Source of the DNA: an uncultured Oceanospirillales bacterium
GTDB lineage: Bacteria > Pseudomonadota > Gammaproteobacteria > Xanthomonadales > SZUA-36
Assembly: GCA_913055655.1 (NCBI GenBank)
Contig: CAJXKA010000002.1
Location: 248,001 to 312,000, forward strand
DNA: 64,000 nt
Direction of reading: 5' to 3'
Made by a program: the position numbers and the translations under genes. The notes under the pieces were generated by a model that did not search any database, was not told the DNA's origin, and saw only the letters and a program-made list of their open reading frames with translations. Positions 1 to 7,885 of the stretch are shown one piece after another (position 1 is the first letter of the stretch; the number at the start of each line of letters is the position of its first letter).

Positions 1-34
1 CTTGCGGGTATCACGGAAGCATGTCCTCCAGGTT

Positions 35-397
35 TCAGATGGCGTCGAATGCCGCGCGCACCCATTCGTAACGGGGCCGGCTGGCATCACCGCCGATGGC
101 GACGACGTCAAACCGGCAGGGTCCGCGCGCCAGCCGGGGTCGGCGGCTCAGGAATATGCCCGCCGCGCGGATGATCTTCAAGCGCTTTGCGGCGGTGATC
201 GAACCCAGGCCGCCGCCATGACCGTCGCCGCGCCGATAACGCACCTCGACGAACACCGTGGTGTCATCGTCGCGCATCACGAGGTCAAGTTCGCCCAGCC
301 GGCAATGGAAGTTCCGCTCCAGCGTGGCCAGGCCGTTGGCTTGCAGGTAGCGCTCTGCGCGCTGCTCCCACTCGGCGCCACGTGGGTGCGGTTTCAT
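35..397 (-). CDS. yraN: YraN family (UPF0102) endonuclease-like protein
   Basis: This 120-residue protein has the usual length of the YraN/UPF0102 family, a small restriction-endonuclease-like fold whose cellular role is not firmly established. The family signature is visible: GELDLVMRDDDTTVFVEVRYR near residues 33-54 has the acidic and E-x-K/R-like positions, with a GSITAAKRLKI stretch after it. It starts 4 bp beyond the lpoA stop on the same strand, so the two are probably cotranscribed; lpoA-yraN adjacency is common in gammaproteobacteria. Just downstream, at the window edge, a GGAGG motif precedes a possible GTG start near position 15, so another gene (diaA is the usual neighbour) may begin there, but too little is visible to annotate. 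Confidence 0.93.
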   Translation of the reverse strand: MKPHPRGAEWEQRAERYLQANGLATLERNFHCRLGELDLVMRDDDTTVFVEVRYRRGDGHGGGLGSITAAKRLKIIRAAGIFLSRRPRLARGPCRFDVVAIGGDASRPRYEWVRAAFDAI

Positions 398-401
398 GGC
401 C

Positions 402-2288
402 TCAGCGGCGACTGGTCAGCGTCGGCTCGGCTTCCGGCCAGGGCGCGGGCCGGCCGCGTTCGAACCGGGCCCACACGGGCTCACGCGAGATGCGCCCATC
501 GGGGCGCACGGTCAGCGCGCCCACGGCGCCGGGGAAGTGAAACGCCGGGTCGCGGGCCATCATGCCCAGCCAGGGCAACACGGCCCAGGCGTCCCGGCCG
601 AGCGCGTACAGTGAGCCGAACGTGCCGCCGCGCAGGCTTTCAAGGTCTTCCAGCGGCGTGTCGCTCCAGCGACCCAGTGACCAGTCGGTGGTCGGGAAAG
701 CGATATCGTTCAGGTCCTGGTCCTGCCCGGGGTCGACACGGCCGGTGAACACGCGGCTCATGGCGAATACCGGCACTTTGCCGGCGTCGTAGAATTTCAG
801 TTGGGGCTTCAGCTGCCGCGCCATGCGTGGTTCAACCGCCATGAAAAACGCGTCGAAATCGTCGCGGCGGGTGGCTTCGAAGGCCAGGGGCAGGTTCAGC
901 TCGCCCTGGAGTTTCTGGCGACGCTGGCGGCTGTCCTCGATGCGCAGCATGCGGGTCAGCCGGCCCGAATGGTCGGCCTCGGCGGAACTGAATCGTTCAC
1001 TGTCGACGATGCGCCCGCCACCGGCCTCGAAGGCCTCGGTAAATGCCGCCTCGGCGCGATCGGACCAGCTGCTGTCGGACAGCATCACGATTACCCGCCG
1101 GTGTCCCAGGTCCAGCAACTTGTGGGCGACGGCCCGCGCCTCTTCGGACTGGGATAGCGTCAGCCCGTAGAAATTGTCCCGCGCCGTGGGCACGATCTCG
1201 CCGTCCTCGGCTTCGGGCCAGTTCAGCGCCAGCGTCGGCACGGCGCCCTCGGTCATCAGCAGGCTGACGGATTCGCGTCGCAGGGGGCCGATGACCCACT
1301 CGTAGCCGCCAGCGACGGCATCCTGGTAGGCGCGTGTGACCGACGCGGGGTCTTCGTCCACGTTCATGAAGGTCACTTCCGAGCGCCCGGGACGCGCCAT
1401 CCAGGCCGACATGATGCCGTCGCGAACGGCCGCGCCCGCCGCCGCGAGGCTGTCACCCTCGGGCAGCAGTACGGCCACCCGTGCGGGTGGGGCGAAGGAC
1501 TGGCCGTATTGCCAGCACAGTTCCATGTAGCCCGCCGCGTCGACCGGGTGGCGGGGGTTGGCTTTCTGCCAGGCCTCCGAGGCCGCTGCAAGGTCGTCGT
1601 TGTGCACCAGGGCCTGGCGGATGGACAGGGCCAGTGCGGCCCAGGGCGCCAGCGGCGATCCGCTGCGGGACTCGTACTCAAGCCGGGTGATGGGCACCTG
1701 CTCAAGTTCGCGTAACAGCGCCAGTTGCTGGCTGACATTGCCGGCGCGGATGCCGGCGGCCGATTCGCGCGCCGACGATAACGCCTGGCTGGCCGGGTCG
1801 GTGCGCAGCGCGGCCAGCTGGCGACGGTCGGCGTCGTAGCGTGACTGCAGCGATGACGGCAGGCCCCTGGCGGCCGCATCCAGGAAGAACTCGGCCATCT
1901 GGATGTCGCTGTCGAGCAACGCCAGTTCGGCGCGCGACAGCGCCAGGCGCGCGGCATCGCGACCCTCGGCCGGCAGCGGGGTCGCGCGGTCAAGCGCCTG
2001 CGCCGCGTTGTCGCGTTCCCCGGCCTTCAGCCAGGCTTCCGCGGCGTTGAGCCAGAACACCGGTGCACTGCCCGGGTTCTCCATTGCCGCTTCCTCCCAC
2101 GCCATTGCGGCCGCGGGGAAGTCGCCGTTGGCCAGTGCCGCCTGCGCGGCGGAGACGTCCGGGGTTGTCGGCAGGGGATCCGGGCGCTGCGGCGCGGCAC
2201 AGGCCGCCAGCACAGCGGCCAGTGCCAGTGCGGCCGCCATGGGGGCGCGCCGGACGATGTTCGGGCGATGCATGAATTCAGCGTTCAT
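402..2288 (-). CDS. lpoA: LpoA-type outer-membrane lipoprotein, penicillin-binding protein activator
   Basis: LpoA is an outer-membrane lipoprotein that reaches through the periplasm and stimulates the transpeptidase activity of PBP1a. The protein has 628 residues, slightly shorter than the E. coli form. The N-terminus is a lipoprotein signal with a hydrophobic stretch ending in LAAC, giving a lipidated Cys at residue 30. Residues about 45-240 are alanine-rich TPR-like helices. From about residue 265 (ARVAVLLPEGDSLAAAG) it resembles a periplasmic-binding-protein fold, as in LpoA. It is divergent from rsmI, with 91 bp between the two starts, and yraN follows almost directly. ATG at 2288 is used; an in-frame ATG five codons later is possible. 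Confidence 0.9.
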   Translation of the reverse strand: MNAEFMHRPNIVRRAPMAAALALAAVLAACAAPQRPDPLPTTPDVSAAQAALANGDFPAAAMAWEEAAMENPGSAPVFWLNAAEAWLKAGERDNAAQALDRATPLPAEGRDAARLALSRAELALLDSDIQMAEFFLDAAARGLPSSLQSRYDADRRQLAALRTDPASQALSSARESAAGIRAGNVSQQLALLRELEQVPITRLEYESRSGSPLAPWAALALSIRQALVHNDDLAAASEAWQKANPRHPVDAAGYMELCWQYGQSFAPPARVAVLLPEGDSLAAAGAAVRDGIMSAWMARPGRSEVTFMNVDEDPASVTRAYQDAVAGGYEWVIGPLRRESVSLLMTEGAVPTLALNWPEAEDGEIVPTARDNFYGLTLSQSEEARAVAHKLLDLGHRRVIVMLSDSSWSDRAEAAFTEAFEAGGGRIVDSERFSSAEADHSGRLTRMLRIEDSRQRRQKLQGELNLPLAFEATRRDDFDAFFMAVEPRMARQLKPQLKFYDAGKVPVFAMSRVFTGRVDPGQDQDLNDIAFPTTDWSLGRWSDTPLEDLESLRGGTFGSLYALGRDAWAVLPWLGMMARDPAFHFPGAVGALTVRPDGRISREPVWARFERGRPAPWPEAEPTLTSRR

Positions 2289-2379
2289 CGGGCGGATGAT
2301 AACCTATGGCTCCTGCCGGAAAGTGACTGTCCAGGGGCAATGTTCCGGTACCCAGCATAGCACCGGGAGCATACGGGTC

Positions 2380-3207
2380 ATGGGGCAATCAACGCTTTTT
2401 ATCGTGGCAACTCCGATCGGAAACCTGGAGGACATTTCCTACAGGGCCGCGCGGGTGCTGGCGGAGGTCGACCTGGTCGCCGCCGAGGACACGCGCCGCA
2501 CCGGTATGTTGCTCAAGCACCTGGGCGTCGACACGCCCATGCGCGCGCTGCACGACCACAACGAATCCCGTGCCGCGGCCGGCCTGCTCGACATCGTCGA
2601 AAAGGGCGGCGCCGTCGCCCTGGTCTCGGATGCCGGCACGCCGTTGATCAGCGACCCCGGCTACCGGCTGGTCAGCCTCGCCCGCGAGCGCGGCCTGGCG
2701 GTCCAGGCCGTGCCCGGCCCCAGCGCCCTGACGACGGCGCTCTCGGTATGCGGCCTGCCCACCGACCGGTTCACGTTTGAAGGCTTCCTGTCCGCAAAAC
2801 CAGCCGCGCGATCAAAGCAGCTGGCCGCGCTCGCCCATGAGCCCCGCACCATGGTGTTCTTCGAATCCAGCCACCGCATCCAGGACGCCCTGGCCGCGAT
2901 GGCCAAAGTGTTCGGCGCCGACCGCCCCGCCGCGCTGTGCCGCGAACTCACCAAGACTTTCGAAACCGTCCTCGACGGCACGCTCGAAACCATCACCGAA
3001 AAGGTCAACGCCGACCCCGACCAGCGCAAGGGCGAATTCGTCGTCGTCATCGCCGGTGCCCCCGACGCCCCGGACGCCGACCTTGCCCAGGCGCTCCAAC
3101 TCGCCACCGCCCTCGCCGAACACCTCCCCACCAGCCAGGCCGCCCGAATCGCCGCCAACCTCACCAACACCAAGCGCAAAACAATCTACGAAGCCCTCAC
3201 CGACTAG
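2380..3207 (+). CDS. rsmI: 16S rRNA (cytidine-1402 2'-O)-methyltransferase RsmI
   Basis: RsmI uses SAM to methylate the 2'-O of C1402 in 16S rRNA. The 275-residue product shows the tetrapyrrole-methylase-type fold signatures FIVATPIGNLEDI near the start, VAAEDTRRTGMLLKHLGV at about 35-52, and LVSDAGTPLISDPGYRLV at about 80-97. The open frame extends far upstream, but ATG 2380 is where homology begins and a GGGAG motif lies 10 bases before it. The TAG stop sits inside the outer stem of the palindromic element at 3205-3458. Genes lpoA, yraN, rsmI, rnpB and mraZ cluster like this in many gammaproteobacteria. Confidence 0.95.
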   Translation: MGQSTLFIVATPIGNLEDISYRAARVLAEVDLVAAEDTRRTGMLLKHLGVDTPMRALHDHNESRAAAGLLDIVEKGGAVALVSDAGTPLISDPGYRLVSLARERGLAVQAVPGPSALTTALSVCGLPTDRFTFEGFLSAKPAARSKQLAALAHEPRTMVFFESSHRIQDALAAMAKVFGADRPAALCRELTKTFETVLDGTLETITEKVNADPDQRKGEFVVVIAGAPDAPDADLAQALQLATALAEHLPTSQAARIAANLTNTKRKTIYEALTD

Positions 3208-3458
3208 CCGCCGTTACTGAAACCTTTCGACTTCCCCGGCGGGGTATGGCCTCGGCAAACTCTTGTTGCCCGCCGAGTGCTGGATGCCGACCGGGGTTGG
3301 TCCGCCAGGGATGGCGGGCCAAGAACTGCCGGGGCAGGAAGCCCCGTCAGTTCGACCCCGCAAAGGAATCCAGAACGAGGGTAGCCGCAGGCCGGGCAAC
3401 TGTTTGCCGAGGCCATACCCCGCCGGGGAACCTGAAATACGTTCCCAAACGGCGGCTA
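3205..3458. repeat. Large palindromic two-hairpin element, copy A
   Basis: Nested inverted repeats fill the gap between rsmI and rnpB. An outer 11-bp stem pairs 3205-3215 with 3448-3458. A perfect 29-bp arm pairs 3232-3260 with 3402-3430, and 3265-3272 pairs with 3393-3400. Inside these are two adjacent hairpins: one at 3297-3321 (CCGCC, loop AGGGAT, GGCGG) and one at 3323-3353 (CGGGGC, loop AGGAA, GCCCCG, then a single mismatch and CTG/CAG). The same inner plan recurs in copies B and C with different stem sequences. It could fold as RNA or DNA and may end rsmI transcription. Confidence 0.85.
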
Positions 3459-3475
3459 ATCGGCGAAAATACGAG

Positions 3476-3824
3476 GTGGAGTCGGCCAGGCAACCGCGCC
3501 CGCGCAAGCGGGGGAGGAAAGTCCGGGCTCCACAGGGCAGGGTGCCAGGTAACGCCTGGGGGGCGCGAGCCTACGGAAAGTGCAACAGAAAGGATACCGC
3601 CCGGCGCCTCGGTGCCAGGTAAGGGTGAAATGGTGCGGTAAGAGCGCACCGCGCAGGTGGCAACACGCTGCGGCAAGGTAAACCCCACCCGGAGCAAGAC
3701 CAAATAGGAAGGCAATGCCGCGGCCCGCGGTGCCTTCGGGTAGGTCGCTTCAGGCTGCCGGTGACGGCGGTCGCAGATGAATGGTTGCCCACGACAGAAC
3801 CCGGCTTATCGGCCGACTCCAACT
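3476..3824 (+). ncRNA. rnpB: RNase P RNA, bacterial type A
   Basis: This is the catalytic RNA of ribonuclease P, which removes 5' leaders from pre-tRNAs. Universally conserved RNase P blocks are present in order: GAGGAAAGTCCGGGCTCC near 3510, CAGGGTGCCAGGTAACGCCT near 3537, AGGTAAGGGTGAAA near 3616, GGTAAGAGCGCACCG near 3636, GGTAAACCCCACCCGGAGCA near 3676, and ACGACAGAACCCGGCTTAT near 3791. The P1 helix is formed by 3477-3487 pairing with 3811-3821. The ends are estimated from P1. Any protein reading across this stretch is spurious. Confidence 0.97.
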
Positions 3825-3837
3825 TATTTCGCAATGC

Positions 3838-4033
3838 CGGGCGGGGTGTCTGCGTGCCGTGGCGCGGTCGTCTGGCCTTCGGCTTCCCTCGTGGTGACTC
3901 CCTTGGTACGGTCGGGCCGACGGAACATCCTGTTCCGGCGGCCCTAAGCGCGCCATCCCTGGCGCGCTGACCGTAGTCGGTCGTCACCACTCGGCAGACT
4001 TCGACGCGCCACGGCACGCAGACACCCCGCCCG
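3838..4033. repeat. Large palindromic two-hairpin element, copy B (reverse orientation)
   Basis: A perfect 29-bp arm pairs 3838-3866 with 4005-4033. Inside, TACGGTC (3907-3913) pairs with 3969-3975. The two core hairpins lie at 3914-3944 and 3947-3968. Read on the minus strand they are AGCGCGCC, loop AGGGAT, GGCGCGCT, followed by CGGAAC, loop AGGAT, GTTCCG inside GGGCCG/CGGCCC with a single mismatch between. Loops and layout match copies A and C, while the paired bases differ in a compensating way. Copy B lies directly after rnpB, and its left arm starts about 14 bases beyond the estimated RNA end. Confidence 0.85.
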
Positions 4034-4145
4034 CCCCGAACCAGGTCGCAGGCCGATCACCCGGCGGCACTTCTACGCTGAAAAGGGTTCCGGAACGTGG
4101 CGCGCGTCCAGCATGCTGCCCCCTTCAGCACGCGACTGTGTCTCA

Positions 4146-4354
4146 GATGGGGCTGGGGCTTCCGGTCTGCCCGGGTGTGTCGGAGCCTGCCGAGCGTTCA
4201 CGGTGTGACCGGGGTTGGCCCGCCAGGGAAGGCGGGCCAAGGGCTGACGGGACAGGATGTCCCGCCAGCCCGACCCCGGTCACACCGTGAACGCGAGGGA
4301 AGCCCGAAGGGCCAGGCGACCACACCCGGGCGGACCGGAAGCCCCAGCCCCATC
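4146..4354. repeat. Large palindromic two-hairpin element, copy C
   Basis: A 34-bp arm pairs 4146-4179 with 4321-4354, perfect except for one G-U pair. A second perfect 22-bp stem pairs 4194-4215 with 4273-4294. Inside are hairpin 1 (TGGCCCGCC 4216-4224, loop AGGGAA, 4231-4239) and hairpin 2 (4241-4271: GGGCTG, mismatch, CGGGAC, loop AGGAT, GTCCCG, mismatch, CAGCCC). The core matches copies A and B. It ends about 25 bases before the mraZ promoter -35 box, so it separates rnpB from the division cluster. Confidence 0.85.
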
Positions 4355-4378
4355 CCGCGACATAAGTCGCTGTCCTCC

Positions 4379-4407
4379 TTGACATTGCACCGCGACTTCC
4401 CTATCGT
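4379..4407 (+). promoter_or_regulatory. Promoter of the mraZ-dcw operon (sigma70 type)
   Basis: A perfect -35 hexamer TTGACA (4379-4384) is followed by a 17-bp spacer and a -10-like TATCGT (4402-4407). Transcription would start near 4414, just before the MraZ boxes, so the repressor would cover the initially transcribed region. It is the only strong promoter-like sequence seen ahead of the cluster. Confidence 0.75.
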
Positions 4408-4415
4408 GCATTTAT

Positions 4416-4452
4416 GTGGGAATATGTGGCAAGAAGTGACAAATAAGTGGGA
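4416..4452 (+). promoter_or_regulatory. MraZ operator: four GTGGGA-type boxes
   Basis: Four direct repeats, GTGGGA (4416), GTGGCA (4426), GTGACA (4436) and GTGGGA (4447), recur every 10-11 bp. This is the known MraZ binding pattern (TGGGN boxes separated by about 5 bp) and lies immediately before the mraZ start. It implies autorepression of the operon by MraZ. Confidence 0.85.
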
Positions 4453-4457
4453 ATGAA

Positions 4458-4910
4458 GTGTACTTCGGTGAAACAGCCATCAACCTGGACGCAAAGGGTC
4501 GCCTCGCGATTCCAACGCGATACCGGGACGATATCTCCGCCCAGGATGGCGGGAAGATGGTGCTCACCTACAGTGCCTTCGATTCCGGCGTTTTGTGGCT
4601 TACACCGCAGGAACACTGGGAAACGATGCGCGACCAGGTGATGAGCTTGAGCACGTTTGATTCAGCGCATCGTGGCCTGCAGCGCCGCCTGGTCGGCAGC
4701 GCCACGCCGGTGGAGCCGGATGGCAGCTTCCGCATCCTGTTGCCGCAGACGCTGCGGCAGGTGGCGGGGCTGGAAAAGCGGGCCGTGCTGATGGGTATCG
4801 GCAAACGTTTCGAGATCTGGAACGAGAACGTACTCAACCAGCGGCGCGTGGACGAAGAGCGGAGCCTGAGCGACACGGTTTCCGATGAGATGAGGGGCCT
4901 GGTGCTGTAA
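4458..4910 (+). CDS. mraZ: Transcriptional regulator MraZ
   Basis: MraZ is a ring-forming AbrB-fold DNA-binding protein that represses its own division/cell-wall operon. The 150-residue product has both SpoVT-AbrB-like halves, with NLDAKGRLAIPTRYRDD near the N-terminus and PDGSFRILLPQTLRQVAGLEK near residue 75. The start is GTG 4458, giving MYFGETAINLD, which aligns with E. coli MFRGATLVNLD. No stronger start lies upstream, and the ATG at 4453 is out of frame. It heads the dcw cluster and is preceded by its own operator. Confidence 0.96.
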   Translation: MYFGETAINLDAKGRLAIPTRYRDDISAQDGGKMVLTYSAFDSGVLWLTPQEHWETMRDQVMSLSTFDSAHRGLQRRLVGSATPVEPDGSFRILLPQTLRQVAGLEKRAVLMGIGKRFEIWNENVLNQRRVDEERSLSDTVSDEMRGLVL

Positions 4911-4944
4911 GGCGCCGGCCGGATGAATAACGCCGAAGGAGTGA

Positions 4945-5883
4945 ATGCCACAGCCGATGAACGCTGACCAGCACAAACCCGTGCTGTTGGAGGAAGCGGT
5001 ATCGGCACTCGTAACCCGAGAAGACGGGCTTTACGTGGACGGCACTTTCGGCAGGGGTGGACACAGTCGCGCGGTATTACAGCGACTGAATGAGCAGGGA
5101 CGCTTACTTTCCCTGGACAAGGACCCGCAAGCCATTGCAGTGGGTCGGGGAATGGCCGCCGAGGATGGGCGGCTGACCATGGTCCAGGGGAGTTTTGCGG
5201 AACTGGAGCAATGGATCCAAGACTGGGGGGTCGCGGACGGCCTGGACGGCGTACTACTCGACCTCGGTGTTTCTTCCCCCCAGTTGGATGACCCGGAGCG
5301 CGGTTTTTCCTTTATGGAGGACGGCCCTCTGGATATGCGGATGGACCCAACGCAGGGTGTTTCGGCGGCCGAATGGCTCGCGGAGGCACCGGAGCGGGAA
5401 ATTTCCCGCGTGATTTGGGAGTTCGGAGAGGAGCGCCATGCGCGCAGGATTGCCAGGAGTATCGTGATGGCACGGGAGCAGCAGCCGCTGACCCGAACAT
5501 CACAGCTGGCGCGGCTGGTCGAAGACACGATCGGCCGTAAGGAAAGAAAGCACCCGGCCACGCGATGCTTTCAGGCAATCCGGATTTATATCAATAACGA
5601 ACTGGCAGACCTGGCCGAAGGCCTGGATGCCGCGATAAGGCAGTTGCGCCCGGGGGGGAGGCTGGTTGTGATCAGCTTTCACTCCCTAGAGGACCGCCTG
5701 GTCAAGCGGACATTGAAAGAAGCCGCACGACCAGGCCGTGTCCGCAGGGATTTACCGGATCATCCGGACCTGGCGCCGAAACTGCGACTTGTCGGCAAAG
5801 CCGTTCGTGCCTCCGAGAACGAACTCTCCGCGAATCCCAGGGCGCGCTCAGCGGTCATGCGGGTAGCGGAGAGACTCGGGTGA
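4945..5883 (+). CDS. rsmH: 16S rRNA (cytosine-1402 N4)-methyltransferase RsmH
   Basis: RsmH (MraW) adds the N4 methyl group to C1402 of 16S rRNA, the same nucleotide whose ribose RsmI methylates; both genes are in this window. The 312-residue protein has the SAM site [13 protein letters not shown] at about 34-46 and the family motifs [25 protein letters not shown] and [11 protein letters not shown] 4945 follows AAGGAG closely (3 bases); ATG 4957 is the alternative start. Its TGA overlaps the GTG start of ftsL (GTGA). Confidence 0.96.
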   Translation: MPQPMNADQHKPVLLEEAVSALVTREDGLYVDGTFGRGGHSRAVLQRLNEQGRLLSLDKDPQAIAVGRGMAAEDGRLTMVQGSFAELEQWIQDWGVADGLDGVLLDLGVSSPQLDDPERGFSFMEDGPLDMRMDPTQGVSAAEWLAEAPEREISRVIWEFGEERHARRIARSIVMAREQQPLTRTSQLARLVEDTIGRKERKHPATRCFQAIRIYINNELADLAEGLDAAIRQLRPGGRLVVISFHSLEDRLVKRTLKEAARPGRVRRDLPDHPDLAPKLRLVGKAVRASENELSANPRARSAVMRVAERLG

Positions 5884-6149
5884 ATCGACTCGTCACGACA
5901 CTGATCATCGTCCTGTTGGCCAACGTGGGCAGCGCGCTCGCGGTGGTCTATGCACGTCATGACAGCCGTCACCTGGCCGCCCAACTGGGCCAGCTGGAAA
6001 AGGTCCGCGATGACGCGATGGCCGAGTGGAGCCGCCTGCAGCTGGAACAGGCCACCCTGGCCGATGCGGGCAAGGTGGAAGCACGGGCCCGTCGTGAACT
6101 GGGCATGGTCGAGCCCGAAAACCCCCATATCCTGGTGATCCGGCCATGA
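5880..6149 (+). CDS. ftsL: Cell division protein FtsL
   Basis: FtsL is a short bitopic inner-membrane protein of the FtsQLB divisome subcomplex. The 89-residue product has one transmembrane helix at about residues 4-24 followed by a periplasmic heptad-like coiled coil ([20 protein letters not shown]). It is identified by size, topology and position between rsmH and ftsI rather than by strong sequence identity. The start is GTG 5880, overlapping the rsmH stop. Its own stop overlaps the ftsI start as ATGA, so translation is probably coupled on both sides. Confidence 0.9.
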   Translation: MNRLVTTLIIVLLANVGSALAVVYARHDSRHLAAQLGQLEKVRDDAMAEWSRLQLEQATLADAGKVEARARRELGMVEPENPHILVIRP

Positions 6150-7885
6150 GCCGCGCCGACGACAAGGGCTTCGCGCCGCGCCGCGTCCTGGCGCTCGTGA
6201 TCCTGTTTGGCCTGGTGTCCACCTTCCTTGTCTGGCGCGCCTTCGACCTGCAGTTCCTGGACCAGGATTTCCTGCAGAGCCAGGGCGAAGCCCGCTACCT
6301 GCGTGACGTGACGCTGCCGACCACCCGCGGGGTGGTCAGCGATCGCAATGGAGAGCCGCTGGCCGTGAGCACGCCGGTGGATTCGGTGTGGGTGAATCCG
6401 CAGGAACTGCTGCAGGAGCCCGAACGGCTGCCCGAGCTGGCGGCGGTGTTGGGCGCCGACGCCGATGCGCTGGAGCGCAACCTGACGCAGCGCGCGCAAC
6501 GCGAGTTCGTCTGGCTGAAGCGCCGCCTGAACCCGAGCCTGGCGGAAGAGGTAGAGGCACTGGGCATTCCGGGCGTGTTCATGCAAAAGGAGTACCGACG
6601 CTTCTACCCGGCCGGCGAAGTGGCCGCGCACATGATCGGCTTCACCAATATCGACGGCGTCGGCAAGGAAGGCCTGGAGTACGCCTACGACGACTGGCTG
6701 TCCGGCGAGCCCGGCCTGAAGCGGATCATCCGCGACCGCAAGGGCCGCACCATCGAGGAGGTCGAGCTGCTGCGCGAATCCCAGCCCGGCAACGACCTGC
6801 GCCTGACCATCGACCGCCGCCTGCAGTACCTGGCTTACCGCGAGCTCAAGCGCAGCATTCTCGAACATGCGGCCACCTCGGGCACCGTGGTGCTGCTGGA
6901 TGTCGACAGCGGCGAAGTGCTGGCGATGGTGAACCTGCCGTCCTACAACCCCAACCAGCCCGCCAGCGCCGGCAAGGGCCTGCGCAACCGCGCCATCACC
7001 GATGTTTTCGAGCCCGGTTCGGTCATGAAGCCGTTCGCGGTGATCTCGATGCTGGAAAACGGGCTTGTGCACCCGGACACCCCCGTGGACACGAACCCGG
7101 GTTACGTCTATATCTCCGGTTACACCATCCGCGACCACCACAACTACGGCGTGCTGGACGTCACCGGCCTGCTGACCAAGTCCAGCAATGTCGGCGTCAG
7201 CAAACTGGCCCTGCAGCTGCCGCCGGAGCGCATGTGGGACACCTACACGCGGGTCGGATTTGGTGAAGCGACCGGCACCGGTTTTCCCGGCGAATCCGCC
7301 GGCGTGCTGCGCAATCACGAGCGTTGGCGGACCGTCGAGCAGGCCACCATTTCCTATGGTTACGGCATTTCCGTGACCGCGTTGCAACTGGCGCAGGCGT
7401 TCGCGGTAATCGCCGACGAGGGCCGGCTGCGCCAGCCCACGCTGATCCACGGGGTCCAGAACCCGCCGATGTCGGTGGTCGACCCCCGCATCGCCCGCCA
7501 GGTGGCGACCATGCTCGAGACCGTGCCCGGCCCGGAAGGCACCGGCAAGCAGGCACGGGTGCAGAACTACCGCGTCGCCGGGAAAACCGGCACCTCGCGC
7601 AAGGCCAGCGGCGCCGGCTACGCCGCGCGCTACGTGTCGAGTTTTGCCGGCTTTGCGCCGGCCAGCGATCCGCGACTGGTCTGTGTCGCCGTGATCGACG
7701 ATCCGGGTGGCGATGCCTACTACGGCGGCGCGGTGGCCGCGCCGCTGTTCTCGGCGGTCATGGAAGGCGCGCTGCGGCTGATGAACATTGCCCCGGACAA
7801 CTACGAAACGACACTGGTCGGGACTGCGCCGCCGGGCATGCAGGCCGTCGCCGCCGGCGCCGCGCCGGCGGGAGGCGCGCCATGA
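6146..7885 (+). CDS. ftsI: Septal peptidoglycan transpeptidase FtsI (PBP3)
   Basis: FtsI is the class B penicillin-binding protein that cross-links septal peptidoglycan together with FtsW. The 579-residue protein has an N-terminal transmembrane anchor (about 13-32), a dimerization/pedestal domain with RGVVSDRNGEPLA, and a transpeptidase domain with all three catalytic motifs: SVMK with Ser292, SSN at 346-348, and KTGT at 480-483. The C-terminus has an alanine/proline-rich tail. ATG 6146 overlaps the ftsL stop (ATGA), and the TGA overlaps the murE start. Confidence 0.97.
   Translation: MSRADDKGFAPRRVLALVILFGLVSTFLVWRAFDLQFLDQDFLQSQGEARYLRDVTLPTTRGVVSDRNGEPLAVSTPVDSVWVNPQELLQEPERLPELAAVLGADADALERNLTQRAQREFVWLKRRLNPSLAEEVEALGIPGVFMQKEYRRFYPAGEVAAHMIGFTNIDGVGKEGLEYAYDDWLSGEPGLKRIIRDRKGRTIEEVELLRESQPGNDLRLTIDRRLQYLAYRELKRSILEHAATSGTVVLLDVDSGEVLAMVNLPSYNPNQPASAGKGLRNRAITDVFEPGSVMKPFAVISMLENGLVHPDTPVDTNPGYVYISGYTIRDHHNYGVLDVTGLLTKSSNVGVSKLALQLPPERMWDTYTRVGFGEATGTGFPGESAGVLRNHERWRTVEQATISYGYGISVTALQLAQAFAVIADEGRLRQPTLIHGVQNPPMSVVDPRIARQVATMLETVPGPEGTGKQARVQNYRVAGKTGTSRKASGAGYAARYVSSFAGFAPASDPRLVCVAVIDDPGGDAYYGGAVAAPLFSAVMEGALRLMNIAPDNYETTLVGTAPPGMQAVAAGAAPAGGAP

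Noticed and set aside
2937..3641. Plus-strand frame running from rsmI across the palindrome and into rnpB
   Set aside because: The region is a structural RNA gene and a palindrome; the translation is Arg/Pro-rich noise.
5969..7450. Minus-strand frame of 493 codons opposite ftsI
   Set aside because: Antisense shadow of ftsL/ftsI; low-complexity His/Gln-rich translation with no ribosome site or family motif.
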